Shown here: positions 52,795-62,546 of the stretch, one piece after another
Numbering within the stretch: position 1 is the stretch's first letter
Layout: every line of letters begins with the position of its first letter
Source: Paenibacillus sp. FSL H8-0537
GTDB taxonomy: Bacteria; Bacillota; Bacilli; Paenibacillales; Paenibacillaceae
Reading direction: 5' to 3'
Assembly: GCF_038051995.1 (NCBI RefSeq)
Contig: NZ_CP150290.1
Coordinates: forward strand, 4,330,001 to 4,394,000
DNA: 64,000 nt
The notes under the pieces: generated by a model
Databases searched by the model: none
Seen by the model: only the letters and a program-made list of their open reading frames with translations
What the model was told of the DNA's origin: nothing
Position numbers and translations under genes: made by a program

Positions 52795-55149
52795 ATGTCA
52801 ACATTTTTGTACAAATTAGGGAAATCCGCTTACGACAAGCCCTGGCAGTTCCTCATCAGCTGGATCGCTATTCTTGGAGTCGTAATCGCTATGCTCGCAG
52901 TCAATGGCATTCATTCCACCTCTGAAATGAAAATTGCCGGTACAGAATCGCAGAAGGTACTCGATCAACTAACGAAAGAGCTTCCCGAAGCTTCTGGCGG
53001 ACAAGCCAGCATAGCCTTTACCGTTCCAGAAGGAGAACGTTTAGATACACCGGAACGGTTAGCTTTAATCCAGAAGGCTGTTAATGACGTTTATAATGTA
53101 GACTATGTCATTAATCCTGCCAAATTGGCTGCGGAAGCTGGCCTTTCGGCTGCTGACAGCAGCCAAATGGGCGCTGCGGCAGGACAAGCAAATCAAGGAA
53201 CACAAACGAACCAGACAAGCACCGCTGAAATACCTCCTTATGGCCCGTTGATAGTAGATGGCGTTCCTGTAATTGGCGTCATGCTCTCATCTGACGGTAG
53301 TCTCGCCCTGTTCCAGTTCCAATTCACCGAGCAGCAGGCGTCACTGCCCAAATCCGTACCAGATGCTGTAATCAACGCCGTTACTGCCGTCGAGCAGAAT
53401 AATTCCGGCATTACAGCTATACCTAGCGATTCGCTTAAGAGCACGCCGGCCATCGGTTCGACAGAGGCAATCGGTCTTCTCGTTGCAGCCGTTGTACTCA
53501 TTATTACACTTGGCTCTGTTGTTGCTGCGGGTCTGCCGCTGCTTACCGCTATTTTTGGCGTTGCGATCAGTATTGGAGGCGCATTTGCCCTCTCGAAATT
53601 TATCCCGATCAATGACATTACGCCTATTTTGGCGATCATGATTGGACTTGCTGTCGGCATCGACTATTCCCTATTTATTGTAAATCGTCAGCGCCGCATG
53701 ATTTTAGATCAGGGACTAAGTGCGCGTGAAGCTGCGAGCAGAGCGGTTGGTACAGCTGGCAGCGCCGTATTTTTTGCAGGCTTAACCGTTATTATTGCTT
53801 TGTTCGGCATGCTCGTCATTGGCATTGAGTTCTTGTCTACGATGGCAATGGTCGCTGGTGTGACGGTTTTCGTCACTGTGCTGCTCGCCCTGACTCTGCT
53901 GCCTGCCCTGCTTGGTTTCGTAGGTGAACGTATCTGCTCGCCTAAAGTCCGCATGAAAAACAGCAGCTCTGTCCATAAAACTCAGAATGGCTTCTCCATT
54001 CGCTGGGTTAAGGGAACGGTGAAATATCGCTGGTTGATTATTATCGGAGTGATTATCGTTCTAGGTACGGCAGCAATTCCGGTTACGAAAATGGAGCTCG
54101 GGATTCCCTCTGGCGCTTCGGCAAACCTGGATACATCTGCTAGGCAAAGTTATGACGCGATTTCCAAAGGGTTCGGAGAAGGCTTCAACGGTCCCCTGCT
54201 TCTGGTGGGCGAGCCGCAAAACGCCTCCGATACATTCACTCCTGAAAAACTCGGCAAGCTCGTTCAGGAGCTGCAAAAGCATGACAACGTTTCACTCGTC
54301 ACACTGATGGGTGTGAACAAAACGGGCAATATGGCGATTATTAGCCTGATTCCTAAAACAGGACCAACGGACTTAGCAACGAAGGATCTAGTAAACGATC
54401 TGCGTGCCCCAGAATCAAGCATTGCGCAAAATACGGATGTTAAGCTGGGCGTTACTGGATTCACCGCGATTAATATTGATATGTCGTCTAAGTTGTCAGA
54501 GGCGTTCCCTCTGTATGTCGGCATTATCGTCATTCTGTCCATTATTATTCTGCTCTTGGTGTTTCGCTCGATCATCGTTCCAATTAAAGCGACGGTCGGT
54601 TTTATTCTCAGCATACTTGCAACGTTCGGCCTTACCACGGCGGTTTACCAGTGGGGATGGATGCATTCGCTCTTCGGCTTTGACACAGGCGGCCCGCTGC
54701 TCAGCTTTATGCCAATCCTTGTTACCGGAATTCTTTACGGACTGGCGATGGATTATCAGGTCTTCCTAGTCAGCTCTATGCGTGAGTCTTACGTGCATGG
54801 CCATAGAGGAACCGACAGTGTCGTACACGGCTATGATCAAGCAAGCCGCATTGTTCTTGCCGCTGCTGTCATTATGGTATCCGTCTTTGCCGGATTCATT
54901 TTCGCACCTGATGCCATGATCAAACAGATCGGCTTCGCGCTGGCTATTGGCATCCTTATCGATGCATTCATTGTCCGTATGACGCTGGTTCCAGCCGTCA
55001 TGGCTGTCTTCGGAGATAAAGCTTGGTGGCTGCCAAAATGGCTAGACCGTTTGCTGCCGAACCTCGATGTCGAGGGCGATAAGCTGATTACCGCGCTGAA
55101 TGCTCAGGGCAGCATCGACAGCAAAAAGAAGGCGAACAAGCCCGCTTAA
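52795..55149 (+). CDS. MMPL/RND-family membrane transporter
   Basis: The 784-residue protein has two repeats, each with a first helix, an extracytoplasmic domain and five further helices. The charged membrane motifs GIDYSLFIVNRQRR and GLAMDYQVFLVSSMRE carry the Asp-Tyr pairs that relay protons in MMPL proteins. Related Gram-positive YdgH-type proteins export lipids or toxic compounds. The TetR neighbour suggests drug- or fatty-acid-induced expression. The substrate is unknown. It starts behind AAGGAG. Confidence 0.92.
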   Translation: MSTFLYKLGKSAYDKPWQFLISWIAILGVVIAMLAVNGIHSTSEMKIAGTESQKVLDQLTKELPEASGGQASIAFTVPEGERLDTPERLALIQKAVNDVYNVDYVINPAKLAAEAGLSAADSSQMGAAAGQANQGTQTNQTSTAEIPPYGPLIVDGVPVIGVMLSSDGSLALFQFQFTEQQASLPKSVPDAVINAVTAVEQNNSGITAIPSDSLKSTPAIGSTEAIGLLVAAVVLIITLGSVVAAGLPLLTAIFGVAISIGGAFALSKFIPINDITPILAIMIGLAVGIDYSLFIVNRQRRMILDQGLSAREAASRAVGTAGSAVFFAGLTVIIALFGMLVIGIEFLSTMAMVAGVTVFVTVLLALTLLPALLGFVGERICSPKVRMKNSSSVHKTQNGFSIRWVKGTVKYRWLIIIGVIIVLGTAAIPVTKMELGIPSGASANLDTSARQSYDAISKGFGEGFNGPLLLVGEPQNASDTFTPEKLGKLVQELQKHDNVSLVTLMGVNKTGNMAIISLIPKTGPTDLATKDLVNDLRAPESSIAQNTDVKLGVTGFTAINIDMSSKLSEAFPLYVGIIVILSIIILLLVFRSIIVPIKATVGFILSILATFGLTTAVYQWGWMHSLFGFDTGGPLLSFMPILVTGILYGLAMDYQVFLVSSMRESYVHGHRGTDSVVHGYDQASRIVLAAAVIMVSVFAGFIFAPDAMIKQIGFALAIGILIDAFIVRMTLVPAVMAVFGDKAWWLPKWLDRLLPNLDVEGDKLITALNAQGSIDSKKKANKPA

Positions 55150-55265
55150 TGAGTGATATTTTCGTGCAAGCTGTATCGAGATTTTGATCAAAAATGGGGC
55201 GGGAAGCTTTCTCACTCCTTTTCGCCCATGCAGACTGAGCCGCGGGGTTCGCACCCACGGCATTT

Positions 55266-55322
55266 CAGCACTAACACAAATGAACCACGTCCATAGGATG
55301 TGGTTCATTTGCGCTAGTGCTG
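55266..55322. terminator. two-tier hairpin after the MMPL gene
   Basis: CAGCACTA and TAGTGCTG form an outer stem around AAATGAACCAC and GTGGTTCATTT. There is no good T run, so it may be a weak terminator or a small repeat element. Confidence 0.5.
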
Positions 55323-55554
55323 GAAGCGTCTATCCTTTAGTTAAATGACCTGCCACAAAAAAATGGTTATCCTCTGCGGTAATACGAGCCATAATGAAAT
55401 CCTTTTTCTTAGCTTAATCCTTTGCATATTCCCCCCTCTTTCGGCTTGCCATGGTAAAATTAAGATTGCATATAAACGAATCATACTTACATGTTTCATA
55501 TTAATCCTAGTATCCAAAGGGCTGCATTTTGTTAGGACAAAGGGGTAGTTTGAA

Positions 55555-57164
55555 ATGATTGAGGATCATACAGATCAAATAGAGCAAGTCACTTTAGGAG
55601 ATCGAATCAAGCGGATGGAAAGCCGTTTCTTCGTTGGCCGCGAGCAGGAGAAGAGCTTGTTCATCAGCTTTGCTAGGAAAGACCAGCATCATGAACGAAT
55701 GCCTGCAAAGCCTACGCCGAAATCTATCATATCCACAATGACTCCATGCTTCGCAAGCGGTATGCCTTCACACAAGGCCATCCCTTAACGATGTCGTTAT
55801 CGATCGGCTTATCACTGGAGGAGCTGCCGCCTGAAGAGCGCTTCACCAAGCAGGATGACCTATTTCGGGAAATCGCTTATCGGTGGCTGCGTGAAGTGCC
55901 CGACGAATCGCTGCAAGCATTAGTGGAGGCTGCATCACTCGTGCGGAGCTTTGATCAGGAGCTGCTGGAGTGGATGCTTGGCTCTGCCATTGAAAGCTCA
56001 CTTTTTCGCAAGCTGATTGATTTATCCTTCATTCGTCCCAGCCACGGCGGATATTATATACATGCTTTGCTGGGCAAGGCTTTATCGAGGGAAATTCGTT
56101 CCCGTACGCCAAAGCGATATTCGAGGTTATGGCAGCGAAGCATCGCTTATTATCATCGGGAGATCATGAACAACTTCTCCGAGCTTGACTTGACCGAAAC
56201 CATCGCCAGCTTAATGTACGGATTGGGCGACTCCATCCTGCTCTCTACTTTCTTCGAGGAGGCTCCGTATGAGGGGTACGAATACGAGACGGTGTCTGAG
56301 GGCAATCTTCGGCTTGTCGAGGATTATATTGAGGATGTGCTGAAAACCGAGGCTAATTATGTCCGCAGCTATTATGACCTGCAATCGGGCGAAGCGCATT
56401 CTATGGAAATTTCCGCGGAGCATGACCGAGTGGCCTTCAGCCATCTGGAGCCCGCCAAGCTGATTACACTTGGGACAGATGTCATTCGAATGATCAAAAA
56501 TCAAGATGGGCTAACCATTGGGCTTGCCGTATTTATTCCCATTCATCGCGATTCCCTGGATTATTTGCAAGCGCTACCGGTATCCAGACATTATTTTGCA
56601 ACGCTTAATGAACAACAATTAAAGCCGTATCACAGTGCTCCTGATCAACCGGCAGGCTGGTACATTTATCACATCGATTTAAGAAAAGACAGCGGTATTC
56701 CTTCCCGAACAGCATTAATGCATCTGCTGCTCTCCCTGCTCATGAAGCAAGGAATCATTTTATTTTCAAGCCCGCTTCCCTATCATCAAGAAATTACGAA
56801 ACGGATGGGCTTTCATCAGGTGGAGGGTGCCACTCATTTTGACTTCGGTCCGCAGCTTCCGTCCCCCACGTTTCTTCTGGATTTGCGAGGAGAAAAACAA
56901 AGGAAGTATTTCGACCAATTGCTTCAACAAGTAGGAGTCTCTTCCGCTCCATCACTGCCCGAGGGAATCTTCGGCTTCACGAGTAAAGAGCGTGAGGTTG
57001 CGCTTCTCGTCATATCGACCAAGTCCATCGCGGAAATCTTCGAGAGCTTACGCGTCACCCAAGTAACGGTGAAGAAGCATTTAGGTAGAATATACAAGAA
57101 AGCGGAAGTGCGTGGCAAAACGCAGCTGCTCAAAAAACTGATGGAAGCGGTACACGGCCGCTAG
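55555..57164 (+). pseudogene. LuxR-type ATPase regulator with deleted ATP-binding domain
   Basis: A good start (55555, after AAAGGGG) begins the family N-terminus (RIKRMESRFFVGREQEKSLF) but leaves frame after about 45 residues and stops at 55788. The remainder continues in another frame (KAYAEIYHIHND, ATG 55746) for 472 residues and ends in an intact LuxR helix-turn-helix (FTSKEREVALLVISTKSIAEIFESLRVTQVTVKKHL). The Walker A and B part expected after FVGREQE is missing, so about 150-200 residues were deleted. The downstream part may still be translated from 55746. Confidence 0.8.
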
Positions 57165-57341
57165 GTACTTTAAACGTACATAAAAGCTTTTTCAGCGATG
57201 AAAAGCGCAGCGGTACAAAATTTATTACAAACGTGGGAGCGATTGCTGATCTCAAATATTTCAGTGTACCCTCAAAAAAGCTTTATGCCCTCCGAATAGT
57301 TGTAGCTGTTGCATACACTACATACTCACGGAGGTAAAAAA

Positions 57342-58121
57342 ATGAAAAAATCAGTAATTTTGGCTGGTGTAGTCTCACTTAGCCTAATGGCAACCACTGC
57401 ATTTGCCGCACCTGGAAATCAAGGCAAAAACGAAGCAACTATTAAAGTCGAAGCAAAAGGTACTACTGTGAGCGATTCCGTTTACGGCAACGGAAAGAAC
57501 AATGGCTCGAAAGGTCTTCAAAATGCGTATGGAAACGTCAAAGATACACCCGCGGGCGATCGAATTGCCGAGCTGCTTAAAACAAAATATAACATTGATG
57601 TGAATGCTGATACTAGTTTAGGTACACTGGTCACTACATTGGAGCAGGATGGAGAACTAAAAGCTGCAGAAGAAGTGCAAGCCGAGGTTGTCTCGCAGGA
57701 CCCTACCAATATTGAAGAATATAAGAAGCTTAGTAAAATAAAAATAAAGCTCGGCAACAAAAGTGTAAAGGTTTATGTAAATGGCAAAACGCTAGGTACT
57801 GACGTATCTCCCATTGTTGAGAGCGGACGCACGTTTGTTCCGTTTCGCGCAATCTCCGAGTCGCTGGACGCCGTAGTTACTTATGATAATGTTTCGAAAA
57901 CGGTGACCGTTACGCGTGATGGTATCGTGGTCAAACTGACGCTAGGCAGTAAAATCGCTACGATTAATGGGAAAGCCGTTACACTTGAAGTTGCTGGTAA
58001 GGTTAAAAACAACAAAGTTTTTGTACCACTACGCTTTCTTAGCGAAGCACTGAACACCAATGTAACATGGGATAAAGAAACCTCCAGTGCAATTATCATT
58101 GATAACAAAACGGAAGCATGA
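57342..58121 (+). CDS. secreted copper-amine-oxidase-N-like stalk domain protein
   Basis: The product (about 259 residues) has a signal peptide (MKKSVILAGVVSLSLMATTA, ends FAA), a spacer region, and two tandem copper-amine-oxidase N-terminal-like repeats (IKLGNKSVKVYVNGKTLGTD, RTFVPFRAISESLDAVVTYD and then VFVPLRFLSEALNTNVTWD). Such domains are common wall-associated modules in Paenibacillus and carry no known catalytic activity alone. I choose ATG 57342, seven bases after GGAGGT. No operon partner is seen. Confidence 0.88.
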   Translation: MKKSVILAGVVSLSLMATTAFAAPGNQGKNEATIKVEAKGTTVSDSVYGNGKNNGSKGLQNAYGNVKDTPAGDRIAELLKTKYNIDVNADTSLGTLVTTLEQDGELKAAEEVQAEVVSQDPTNIEEYKKLSKIKIKLGNKSVKVYVNGKTLGTDVSPIVESGRTFVPFRAISESLDAVVTYDNVSKTVTVTRDGIVVKLTLGSKIATINGKAVTLEVAGKVKNNKVFVPLRFLSEALNTNVTWDKETSSAIIIDNKTEA

Positions 58122-58160
58122 TTATCTAACACTTTGGCTACGCATAACTCCTTTGTAGGG

Positions 58161-58405
58161 TTGCAGCCAAACAAAGGATATGTTAAAATTCACTAAACTG
58201 TGCGATAGGAGCTGAAGAGGATAATGTAGACTTTCTTGCTGAACGTTTGAAGAATAAAACATCGTGTTTTGTTCTTTGCGTGCAAGAAAGTTACTTATTC
58301 TTTTCACTCAAATATATAGGCTTATTTGGCCCATGCTGGGCTGAATTTGCTGTATTTTTTGAGCTACAAGAAGGGTAACTTTCTTGTAGCTCTTTTTATT
58401 TTTTT
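58161..58405 (+). promoter_or_regulatory. promoter, start-stop leader ORF and transcription attenuator of the ABC-F gene
   Basis: TTGCAG (58161-58166), 17 bases and TAAAAT (58184-58189) form a promoter. A site AGAGGATA precedes ATG-TAG (58224-58229). ACTTTCTTGC (58230-58239) can pair with GCAAGAAAGT (58282-58291). GCAAGAAAGTTAC (58282-58294) can instead pair with GTAACTTTCTTGT (58375-58387), which is the second half of the terminator GAGCTACAAGAA / TTCTTGTAGCTC (58361-58392) plus T run. These pairings are mutually exclusive. Confidence 0.85.
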
Positions 58406-58423
58406 CAAAAGGGGGAATTTGTC

Positions 58424-59908
58424 ATGTCCTTAATTAAAGTGACGAACCTTACATTTGCCTATGAAGGCAGCTACGACAATATCTTTGATCAGGTCAGCTT
58501 TCAAATCGATACCGACTGGAAACTGGGCTTTACGGGAAGGAATGGCCGGGGGAAAACGACGTTTCTTAATCTGCTGCTCGGCAACTATGAATACAATGGC
58601 ACCATTTCTGCCGATGTCAGCTTTGAATATTTTCCATTCCCTATCAAAAATAAGGAAAACAATACGCTGGATATCATCGACCATATATGTCCGGACTATC
58701 AGCATTGGGAGCTTCTGCGCGAACTTTCCCTGCTGAAGGTGTCGGAGGATGTTTTATACAGGCCCTTCGATACTTTATCGAACGGGGAGCAAACGAAAGT
58801 GCAGCTTGCTGCCTTGTTTCTAAAGGAAAACAGCTTTCTGCTCATCGATGAGCCGACGAACCATCTGGACATCCATGCCAGGAAGCTGGTCAGCGATTAT
58901 TTGAAAGCCAAGAGCGGGTTTATTCTCGTATCCCATGATCGGGCATTTCTTGACAACTGCGTCGATCATATTCTGACGATCAACAAGGCTGGTATCGAAA
59001 TTCAGAAAGGCAGCTTTTCCGATTGGTGGGAAAATAAACAACGGCAGGACCACTTCGAAATGGCCGAGAACGAAAAACTGCGCAAGGACGTCAAGCGGCT
59101 GAACGAAGCGGCAAAACGAACGAGCAGCTGGTCACATGAAGTAGAGAAAACGAAAAATGGCACCCGAAATTCCGGTTCCAAGGTAGACAAAGGGTACATC
59201 GGTCACAAGGCCGCGAAAATGATGAAGCGATCCAAGTCGCTCGAGCATAGACAGCAGTCGGCTATCGACGAAAGATCCCAGCTTCTGAAAAATGTCGAAA
59301 GCTCCGATAGCCTCAAAATTTCGCAATTGGCTTATCACAAGTCCCAGCTGATTGAGCTGGATCACGTCTTGATTCAGTATGGCGAGAAGCCGGTTTGCCG
59401 CGACGTCAGCTTCACGATCGAGCAAGGGGATCGCATTGCTCTTTCCGGCCCGAATGGCTCTGGAAAATCAAGTATCCTCAAGCTGATTTATGGCGAGGAA
59501 ATTCCCTTCTCTGGAACGTTCCGCAAAGGAAGCCAGCTGAAAATTTCCTATGTATCGCAGGACACCGCGCATTTGCGAGGCCATTTGTCAGCTTATGCCG
59601 AAAGCCATGGAATCGACGAAAGCTTGTTCAAAGCGATTTTAAGGAAGCTGGATTTTTCTCGTATTCAATTCGAAAAGGACATAGCCTCCTTCAGCGGCGG
59701 CCAGAAAAAGAAGGTGCTGATCGCTAAAAGCCTTTGCGAGCCCGCCCATCTGCATATTTGGGATGAGCCGCTCAATTTTATCGATGTCATCTCCCGGATG
59801 CAAATCGAAGAGCTGCTGCTGGAGCATGCGCCAACGATACTTTTTGTAGAGCATGACAGCGAGTTTTGCAAGCATGTGGCGACGAAGGTCGTGGAATTGA
59901 AAGGCTAG
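58424..59908 (+). CDS. ABC-F ribosomal protection protein, Lsa type
   Basis: The 494-residue protein has two ATPase domains without membrane segments: Walker A GRNGRGKTT (38-46) and GPNGSGKSS, signatures LSNGEQTKV and FSGGQKKKV, and Walker B LLIDEPTNHLD and HIWDEPLNFID. The interdomain linker (about 195-300) is long and positively charged, as in ABC-F proteins that displace lincosamide, streptogramin A and pleuromutilin drugs from the ribosome. The overall text (GSYDNIFDQVSFQIDTDWK) is Lsa-like. The drug spectrum is inferred. Expression is controlled by the attenuator just upstream. Confidence 0.9.
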   Translation: MSLIKVTNLTFAYEGSYDNIFDQVSFQIDTDWKLGFTGRNGRGKTTFLNLLLGNYEYNGTISADVSFEYFPFPIKNKENNTLDIIDHICPDYQHWELLRELSLLKVSEDVLYRPFDTLSNGEQTKVQLAALFLKENSFLLIDEPTNHLDIHARKLVSDYLKAKSGFILVSHDRAFLDNCVDHILTINKAGIEIQKGSFSDWWENKQRQDHFEMAENEKLRKDVKRLNEAAKRTSSWSHEVEKTKNGTRNSGSKVDKGYIGHKAAKMMKRSKSLEHRQQSAIDERSQLLKNVESSDSLKISQLAYHKSQLIELDHVLIQYGEKPVCRDVSFTIEQGDRIALSGPNGSGKSSILKLIYGEEIPFSGTFRKGSQLKISYVSQDTAHLRGHLSAYAESHGIDESLFKAILRKLDFSRIQFEKDIASFSGGQKKKVLIAKSLCEPAHLHIWDEPLNFIDVISRMQIEELLLEHAPTILFVEHDSEFCKHVATKVVELKG

Positions 59909-59945
59909 CTTTTCAGATGACTCAGGCTCCCATAAATATAAAAAA

Positions 59946-59988
59946 GGAATTTCCCTTCAAGCCATTTCACAGCCTGAGGGGAAATTCC
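59946..59988 (-). terminator. terminator between ABC-F and MarR genes
   Basis: GGAATTTCCC-TTCA and TGAGGGGAAATTCC pair. The minus strand has a longer T run (plus AAAAAAGG), so it mainly serves the MarR transcript but may stop both. Confidence 0.75.
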
Positions 59989-60035
59989 ATTTAAATAGGG
60001 GATGAGTAACTCAACTTTCACAGGTAGTAGCGAAT

Positions 60036-60569
60036 TTACTCATTTATATCATCCGTTACTGCATCCATTTTTATTAGCTTGCGCGGCACTTGTTCTTTTT
60101 CACCATACCATAGCAGCACATCAGCAAATAAATCTAAAATACGAATGAAGTTATCCTTGTCCGCCTCTGATACTTTGTCAGCATACTGAAAAATATCATC
60201 AAAGCAAATTTGGCGGACAAATTCCGTGTATTTTGCATACACCTTGCGCCCTTCGGCAGAAGGCTTTACATATATATCTTTGCGATTGCCGCTTAAATGA
60301 TATTTCTCCAATAGGCCTTTTTCCTCTAAATTTTTAACGTTTTTGGAAAAAGTGCTGCGACTAACGCCAAGTCGTGCTGCCATTTCCGACATTTTCTCAT
60401 CTTTGTCCTCCGCTTCCAGAATATATTCCAGCGTCTGAATTTGCGAGGCAGAGAACATCACATCTGTTCCATAGCTGCGCTGCAGCTTATAGGTGTTTGA
60501 GTAAGCATTCCCGTACTTAATGATTTTCTCAATAAGTGCTCGATGGTTGCCCATCCATTCTAATTTCAT
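60036..60569 (-). CDS. MarR-family regulator
   Basis: The 177-residue protein has the winged helix-turn-helix MSEMAARLGVSRSTFSKNVKNLEEKGLLEKY with wing LSGNRKDIYVKPS. It is second in an operon after the lipase-like gene (32 bp gap). The 13-bp palindrome at 61528-61558, upstream of that gene, is a likely target. Confidence 0.9.
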   Translation of the reverse strand: MKLEWMGNHRALIEKIIKYGNAYSNTYKLQRSYGTDVMFSASQIQTLEYILEAEDKDEKMSEMAARLGVSRSTFSKNVKNLEEKGLLEKYHLSGNRKDIYVKPSAEGRKVYAKYTEFVRQICFDDIFQYADKVSEADKDNFIRILDLFADVLLWYGEKEQVPRKLIKMDAVTDDINE

Positions 60570-60601
60570 TGGCGATCCCTTTCATCTTGCATGTACAAAA
60601 A

Positions 60602-61411
60602 TCAGATTCGTTGTTCCATCCAAGAAACGGCTTCTTCAATGACCTCGTCGCGACTTGGTTCGTTAAATATTTCATGCATGAGATGCGCATAAATTTTCAA
60701 CGTTTTATCAGTAGAAGCAATATCTCCGTAAAAATCACGAGAATCCTGTTCGCTTACGAGCCCGTCATTCGCTCCGTGCAGCACTAAAACCGGATCAACA
60801 AATGTCTTCGCATGTTGTTTCAGCCACTCTATTCCATACCCTAGGCAATTGAATAGATCTACAGAAATTTGCTTTTCTACTAGCGGATCATTCGCGTAAG
60901 CGGATACAACCTCTGGATCACTGCATACTCCGCTGCCAAGCTCATTTGGAAAATACGTGCCCAAAGGAAGCGCTAGCGGCAGTTCTCCGGCAACCTTCGT
61001 ATGATAACGCGTAAGCGCTCCAGATAAAACAATCCCTTTTACTTTGCCTGGGTATTTGGTTCCAAAAGAAGAGGAAGCAAAGCCTCCCATACTATGTCCG
61101 ATTACAAAAAGAGGGGTATCGCCGCTCTCTTGCAATGCCGCCTCAACAATGACATTTACATCGTCAATCATTTGATGAAAATCGTTGTAGAAGGTGCGCG
61201 GACCTTCTGACCTGGCATGGCCACGATGGTCAAAACGATATACATTAAAACCACGCTTGTTTAATTTTTCCGTCAAATAATCGTAGCGTCCAGCATGTTC
61301 GCATAAACCATGAACGATTACAACTGCGGCCTTTGCATCACTGACCACATTTTTACTGAAATAAAGCTTTGTACCGTCAAAGGAGGCGATCGTTGTTTCA
61401 ATCATGCTCAT
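60602..61411 (-). CDS. monoacylglycerol-lipase-like alpha/beta hydrolase
   Basis: The product (about 269 residues) has the lid and fold of serine aminopeptidase S33/monoglyceride lipases: VVIVHGLCEHAGRYDYL, DHRGHARSEGPR, nucleophile GHSMGGFAS, acid in LHGANDGLVSEQD and His in YAHLMHEIFNEP. No signal peptide is present. I favour ATG 61411, after GGGAATT; ATG 61405 is an alternative. Possible substrates are glycerolipids. It is co-regulated with the MarR gene. Confidence 0.87.
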   Translation of the reverse strand: MSMIETTIASFDGTKLYFSKNVVSDAKAAVVIVHGLCEHAGRYDYLTEKLNKRGFNVYRFDHRGHARSEGPRTFYNDFHQMIDDVNVIVEAALQESGDTPLFVIGHSMGGFASSSFGTKYPGKVKGIVLSGALTRYHTKVAGELPLALPLGTYFPNELGSGVCSDPEVVSAYANDPLVEKQISVDLFNCLGYGIEWLKQHAKTFVDPVLVLHGANDGLVSEQDSRDFYGDIASTDKTLKIYAHLMHEIFNEPSRDEVIEEAVSWMEQRI

Positions 61412-61511
61412 AATAATTCCCATTCCTTTCGCTACGCTCAAGCACAAAACAGATTGAAATCCACCAGCCCCGAGCGTTTTTTAGTGTGCTTATTGTGTGA
61501 TTGCCTAGAAA

Positions 61512-61558
61512 ATTATATTCTTTAAAAATAATATTGTTTCTTGTAGAAACAATATTAT
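61512..61558 (-). promoter_or_regulatory. MarR-type operator and promoter of the hydrolase operon
   Basis: A perfect 13-bp inverted repeat, ATAATATTGTTTC-TTGTA-GAAACAATATTAT (61528-61558), lies over the -35 side of a minus-strand -10 TATAAT (61517-61512). MarR proteins bind such palindromes. Confidence 0.75.
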
Positions 61559-61597
61559 CACCATCACAACTTTTTGTCCACGCAAAATTTAAGCGCT

Positions 61598-61640
61598 TTC
61601 AAAAAGAAAAACGGCCGTCATATGATAAGTGACGATCGTC
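61598..61640 (-). terminator. terminator of the metallophosphatase gene
   Basis: On the minus strand ACGATCGTC pairs with GACGGCCGT (one mismatch), followed by TTTTTCTTTTT. Confidence 0.75.
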
Positions 61641-61709
61641 ATAAATGTCGTTCATGCTTTACCCGACCCACCACTCACAATCCGCCCGCGATCAAGCACA
61701 TGGATAACA

Positions 61710-62432
61710 TCAGCATTTTGAAGCGTTTACGTAAAACCCGCTTACTTTGCCATGGACCAGCTCTAGGCAATTGAGTTGTCCTCCAAAGGAACAACCACCG
61801 TCAATACCTATTTTGTCTCCGCCAAGCCAGATCTCACAGGAACCGTGAATATCCTTTGTAATCGTATGACCAAAGACAACAACCTTTTCCATACGGGTTT
61901 TGTTCCTGTAAAACTCCTCCTTGATGTACAGCAAGTCATGAACATTCTGCTCAGATAATTGGGATACTAAAGGATTTAAACCTGCATGCACATAGATGTA
62001 ATCGTTATCTTCGTAAAAGAAAGGAAGGTTTTTCAAAAAGTCCATGTGAGAAGAAAGCTCCCCCATAATCACATCTCGTACTTCCTTCAAATGATCTAAA
62101 CTATTGCTTTTGGTAGTCTTACAGTAACTATGTAAAGTTTCGCTGCCGCCATGCTCAAAAAATTTAATTATTTCTTGTTCACTCGCCCGATTCTCTATCA
62201 CCCTAACAAAACGATGGTCATGGTTGCCTTGCAATGCAATTGCCCCCTGCTCTTGGACTAAATGCATGACTAAGTCAACGACCTCTTTGCTTTCCGGCCC
62301 TCTACTGACATAATCCCCCAGAAGAATCAGTCTATCTTGTACTGAACGATATTCGACTTTTTCCAAGAGTTCTATAAACTCGCGGTAACAGCCGTGAATA
62401 TCGCTAATTACCAATGTTCGTTCCATATTCAT
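61710..62432 (-). CDS. calcineurin-like metallophosphoesterase
   Basis: The product (about 240 residues) has the phosphoesterase motifs in order: SDIHGCY (D-x-H), LLGDYVSRGP (GDxVDRG-like, with Ser in place of the second Asp), LQGNHDHRFV (GNHD) and YVHAGLNP, FGHT. It resembles ApaH/PrpE and protein-phosphatase-1-like bacterial enzymes. It is likely to hydrolyse dinucleoside polyphosphates or phosphoproteins; which is unknown. I choose ATG 62432, preceded by GGGAG. It stands alone. Confidence 0.88.
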   Translation of the reverse strand: MNMERTLVISDIHGCYREFIELLEKVEYRSVQDRLILLGDYVSRGPESKEVVDLVMHLVQEQGAIALQGNHDHRFVRVIENRASEQEIIKFFEHGGSETLHSYCKTTKSNSLDHLKEVRDVIMGELSSHMDFLKNLPFFYEDNDYIYVHAGLNPLVSQLSEQNVHDLLYIKEEFYRNKTRMEKVVVFGHTITKDIHGSCEIWLGGDKIGIDGGCSFGGQLNCLELVHGKVSGFYVNASKC

Positions 62433-62546
62433 AAGTTTTCTCCCTAGTATATTATCCCTGTATAGGATAACACGCAAAACCTTCCTTAAAAACATCACTA
62501 ACTATAGTATTCACTTTGAAAATTCTATGTAGCACATATATTGGGT

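Noticed and set aside
55150..55265. A tRNA-like T-arm stretch near 55230 (minus strand, CCGTGGGTGCGAACC)
   Set aside because: No matching acceptor, D or anticodon arms could be found around it, so I do not call a tRNA or tRNA remnant.
55345..55548. A 67-codon plus-strand frame with hydrophobic stretches
   Set aside because: No ribosome site, no family match and AT-rich composition make it probably non-coding.
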